NCBI GenBank assembly: GCA_031283395.1
Contig: JAITBV010000271.1
Location: 1-9,801, forward strand
Direction: 5' to 3'
Length of the DNA stretch: 9,801 nt
Origin: Candidatus Adiutrix sp.
GTDB taxonomy: Bacteria; Desulfobacterota; Desulfarculia; Adiutricales; Adiutricaceae
Both the position numbers and the translations under genes were made by a program. Position 1 is the first letter of the stretch. The number at the start of each line of letters is the position of its first letter. The notes beneath the pieces were generated by a model. The model was not told where the DNA came from. It made no database searches and saw only the letters and a list, made by a program, of their open reading frames with translations. This document shows positions 6,506 to 9,801 of the stretch, one piece after another.

Positions 6506-6946
6506 ATGAACTTCAGGCCAAAAAATATTAAGAACCAGGCGGACATATCCCTGAACATGACCCCCTTGGTGGACGTGGTGCTCCTGTTGCTTTTGTTTTT
6601 CATGGTCACGGCCCAGTTCGGGCTGCTGCCGGGCCTGAAAATGCTTTTGCCCCCGGTGGACGCCGAGTCCAGGATCCGCGTCCAGGCTTCCGAGCGCCTG
6701 GAATTGTCGATAACGGCCGAAGGGGATATCGTTTTTGACAACCAGCCCACCGCCCTGTCTGGCCTGTCCGGGCTTTTGACCCGCGTCGGCGCGGCCGGCG
6801 ACGAAGTGGTGGTGGTGGTTTCAGCCGACCAGGCGGTCGCCTACGGCCGCCTGGTCCGGGTCATGGATACCCTGCGCCTGGCCGGCTTCAACCGGGTGGT
6901 CCTTTCGGGCCGCGCCGTGCGGCCCGGGGAGGAGCCCGGGGAATGA
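6506..6946 (+). CDS. ExbD/TolR family biopolymer transport protein
   Basis: A 146-residue partner of the upstream channel: cytoplasmic N-terminus, single transmembrane helix (~20-38) and a periplasmic domain (~45-140). MTPLVDVVLLLLLFFMVT (~18-35) is the family signature. Asp23 is the proton-carrying residue equivalent to ExbD Asp25 and TolR Asp23. The periplasmic part has the usual pattern of LELSITAEGDIVFDNQ (~65-80) and VVVSADQAVAYGRLVRVMD (~103-121). The start follows the exbB stop by 3 bp. The C-terminus ends in PGEEPGE and its stop overlaps an ATG (ATGA at 6943), although the next gene probably starts at 6964. Confidence 0.94.
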   Translation: MNFRPKNIKNQADISLNMTPLVDVVLLLLLFFMVTAQFGLLPGLKMLLPPVDAESRIRVQASERLELSITAEGDIVFDNQPTALSGLSGLLTRVGAAGDEVVVVVSADQAVAYGRLVRVMDTLRLAGFNRVVLSGRAVRPGEEPGE

Positions 6947-6950
6947 CTCC

Positions 6951-6956
6951 AAGGAG
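6951..6956 (+). promoter_or_regulatory. Ribosome binding site for the FtsB-like gene
   Basis: AAGGAG stands 7 bp before ATG 6964. The alternative in-frame ATG at 6943, which overlaps the exbD-like stop codon, lies upstream of this site and would add seven residues; 6964 is preferred. Confidence 0.6.
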
Positions 6957-6963
6957 CGGCGCG

Positions 6964-7362
6964 ATGAGCGAGACAGGCGAATCCAGGCCATTGTCTTCGG
7001 CGGCCGAGGCTGAAGCCGGCCCCCTCGGCCGGCGGCTCCGGGAGTTTTTTGGCCCCGGCCTTTGGGGCCGCCTGGCCCTGGCCTTTCTGGGCCTGTCCCT
7101 TTTGGCCGGCCTGGCCTATTTGGTCCTCTCGGCCGATGGTTTCATCCGCCGGGCGGAACTGGAGCGGGAAAAGGGCAGGCTGGAGTTTGAGAACGCCGCC
7201 CTGCGCGATGAAAACCAGATCCTCCGGCAAAAGATAGACCACCTGCTCCACGACCCCGGCTATGTGGAAGACGAGGCCCGCCGCAAATTCGGCCTCATCC
7301 GGCCGGGCGAAACCGTTTACCGCCTCTCCGAGGAACCGGACCTGTCCGAGGAGAGGCCCTAG
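6964..7362 (+). CDS. FtsB/DivIC-type septum formation initiator protein
   Basis: A 132-residue bitopic protein: ~36-residue cytoplasmic N-terminus, transmembrane helix (~37-56), a charged coiled coil (RAELEREKGRLEFENAAL at ~63-80 and on to ~94) and the FtsB/DivIC hallmark DPGYVEDEARRKFGLIRPGE (~97-116) followed by TVYRL. In E. coli, FtsB with FtsL and FtsQ activates septal peptidoglycan synthesis by FtsW-FtsI. The coiled coil and the EExARxxxGxxRPGE-type motif make the family call strong. The longer cytoplasmic extension differs from the ~100-residue E. coli protein. It sits 17 bp after the exbD-like gene and 43 bp before efp, so it is probably in the same operon. Confidence 0.9.
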   Translation: MSETGESRPLSSAAEAEAGPLGRRLREFFGPGLWGRLALAFLGLSLLAGLAYLVLSADGFIRRAELEREKGRLEFENAALRDENQILRQKIDHLLHDPGYVEDEARRKFGLIRPGETVYRLSEEPDLSEERP

Positions 7363-7405
7363 AGCCTGGCGATTTAAAAGATGGTAAAAAATTCAGGAGC
7401 CGACC

Positions 7406-7969
7406 ATGTATTCCACCAGTGATTTCCGCCGCGGGCTGAGGATCCAGTTCAAGGGCGAGCCCTATCTCATTGTCGAATCCCAACATGTCAAGCCGGGCAA
7501 GGGGGGGGCCTTCGTCCGCACCAAGCTGAAGAGCCTGGTCAGCGGCCGGGTCCTGGAGGAGACTTTCCGCTCCGGCGAAAAAGTGGAAAAGCCAGACCTG
7601 GAGGAAAAAAACGTCCAATACCTCTATTTCGACGTCAAAGACGGCTATGTGTTCATGGATGAGGGCACATATGAGCAACTGCACCTATCGGCCGAGCAGG
7701 TGGGTGACAGCCGCCATTACCTTCTGGAGAACATGAGCCTGGTGCTGAACATCTACCAGGGCCGGCCCATCGGCCTGGACCTGCCGACCACCGTCAACCT
7801 GGAAGTCACTCAAAGCGATCCCGGCCTCAAGGGGGATACGGCCACCGGCGCCACCAAGCCGGCCACCCTTTCCACCGGCCTGGTGGTCCAGGTGCCCCTC
7901 TTCATCAACGAGGGCGACGTTCTGAAGATAGACACCCGCACCGGCGAATACCTGGAGCGGGCCAAGTAG
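7406..7969 (+). CDS. efp: Translation elongation factor P
   Basis: EF-P binds between the ribosomal P and E sites and relieves stalling at consecutive prolines. The 187 residues are the normal length. Three beta domains are visible: an N-terminal KOW-like domain (1-~64), then two OB domains (~67-128 and ~130-187). The tip loop KPGKGGAFVRTKLK (~29-42) carries Lys32, equivalent to E. coli Lys34, the residue beta-lysylated by EpmA; whether this organism has EpmA is not visible. The C-terminal signature is GLVVQVPLFINEGDVLKIDT (~154-173) with GEYLERAK at the end. AGGAG lies 6 bp before ATG 7406. Proline-rich stretches in the SPOR and TPR products nearby would be plausible clients. Confidence 0.97.
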   Translation: MYSTSDFRRGLRIQFKGEPYLIVESQHVKPGKGGAFVRTKLKSLVSGRVLEETFRSGEKVEKPDLEEKNVQYLYFDVKDGYVFMDEGTYEQLHLSAEQVGDSRHYLLENMSLVLNIYQGRPIGLDLPTTVNLEVTQSDPGLKGDTATGATKPATLSTGLVVQVPLFINEGDVLKIDTRTGEYLERAK

Positions 7970-8008
7970 CCGAACTGAAATAAACATATGCCGTTTTGAG
8001 GGATCCGA

Positions 8009-9801
<1,793 letters not shown>

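Noticed and set aside
5908..6750. 280-codon minus-strand frame across the exbB/exbD genes
   Set aside because: It is antisense to two clear family members. Its Arg/Ser/Pro-rich composition is typical of shadow frames.
5885..6946. Assignment of the channel pair as tolQ/tolR or exbB/exbD specifically
   Set aside because: Sequence motifs are shared by both, and no diagnostic partner gene (tolA, tolB, pal, tonB) lies in the window, so no gene symbol was given.

Overview
The window is high-GC, gene-dense bacterial chromosome with a strong GGCC/CTGGCC codon bias. It carries parts or all of ten protein genes and no RNA genes, insertion sequences or CRISPR. The gene content (an Lgt with a GCCYG-type signature, a GcvH-like protein, a TPR/ExbB/ExbD set and a Cache-HAMP histidine kinase) looks like a Gram-negative anaerobe of the Desulfobacterota ('Deltaproteobacteria') type. 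That placement is an inference from general gene style; no marker gene for taxonomy is present.

Layout. Positions 1-900 (minus) hold the N-terminal 300 codons of the nuclease subunit SbcD, cut by the window edge. A 125-bp divergent region with two good promoters separates it from a Bax inhibitor-1/YccA-family membrane protein (1026-1769, plus). A bidirectional hairpin terminator near 1785-1822 divides that gene from a convergent SPOR-domain membrane protein (1832-2455, minus). A second divergent region of 185 bp leads to lgt (2641-3426, plus).

From lgt onward everything runs on the plus strand with short gaps and no visible terminator: a GcvH-like acidic protein (3511-3999), a membrane-anchored TPR protein (4036-5880), an ExbB/TolQ-type channel (5885-6502), an ExbD/TolR-type partner (6506-6946), an FtsB/DivIC-type division protein (6964-7362), elongation factor P (7406-7969) and a sensor histidine kinase (8009 to beyond the window end). 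TPR, exbB, exbD and ftsB are separated by only 4, 3 and 17 bp and are probably co-transcribed and translationally coupled.

Themes. Several products act in the cell envelope: lipoprotein maturation (Lgt), peptidoglycan/septum-associated SPOR and FtsB proteins, and a proton-driven ExbB/ExbD motor with a TPR protein in place of an obvious TonB or TolA. The most unusual item is the GcvH-like protein. It keeps the H-protein fold signature and C-terminal helix, but it has no lysine anywhere in the lipoyl hairpin and ends in a tail that is 24/32 Asp/Glu with five Tyr. It is therefore unlikely to be a glycine-cleavage carrier.
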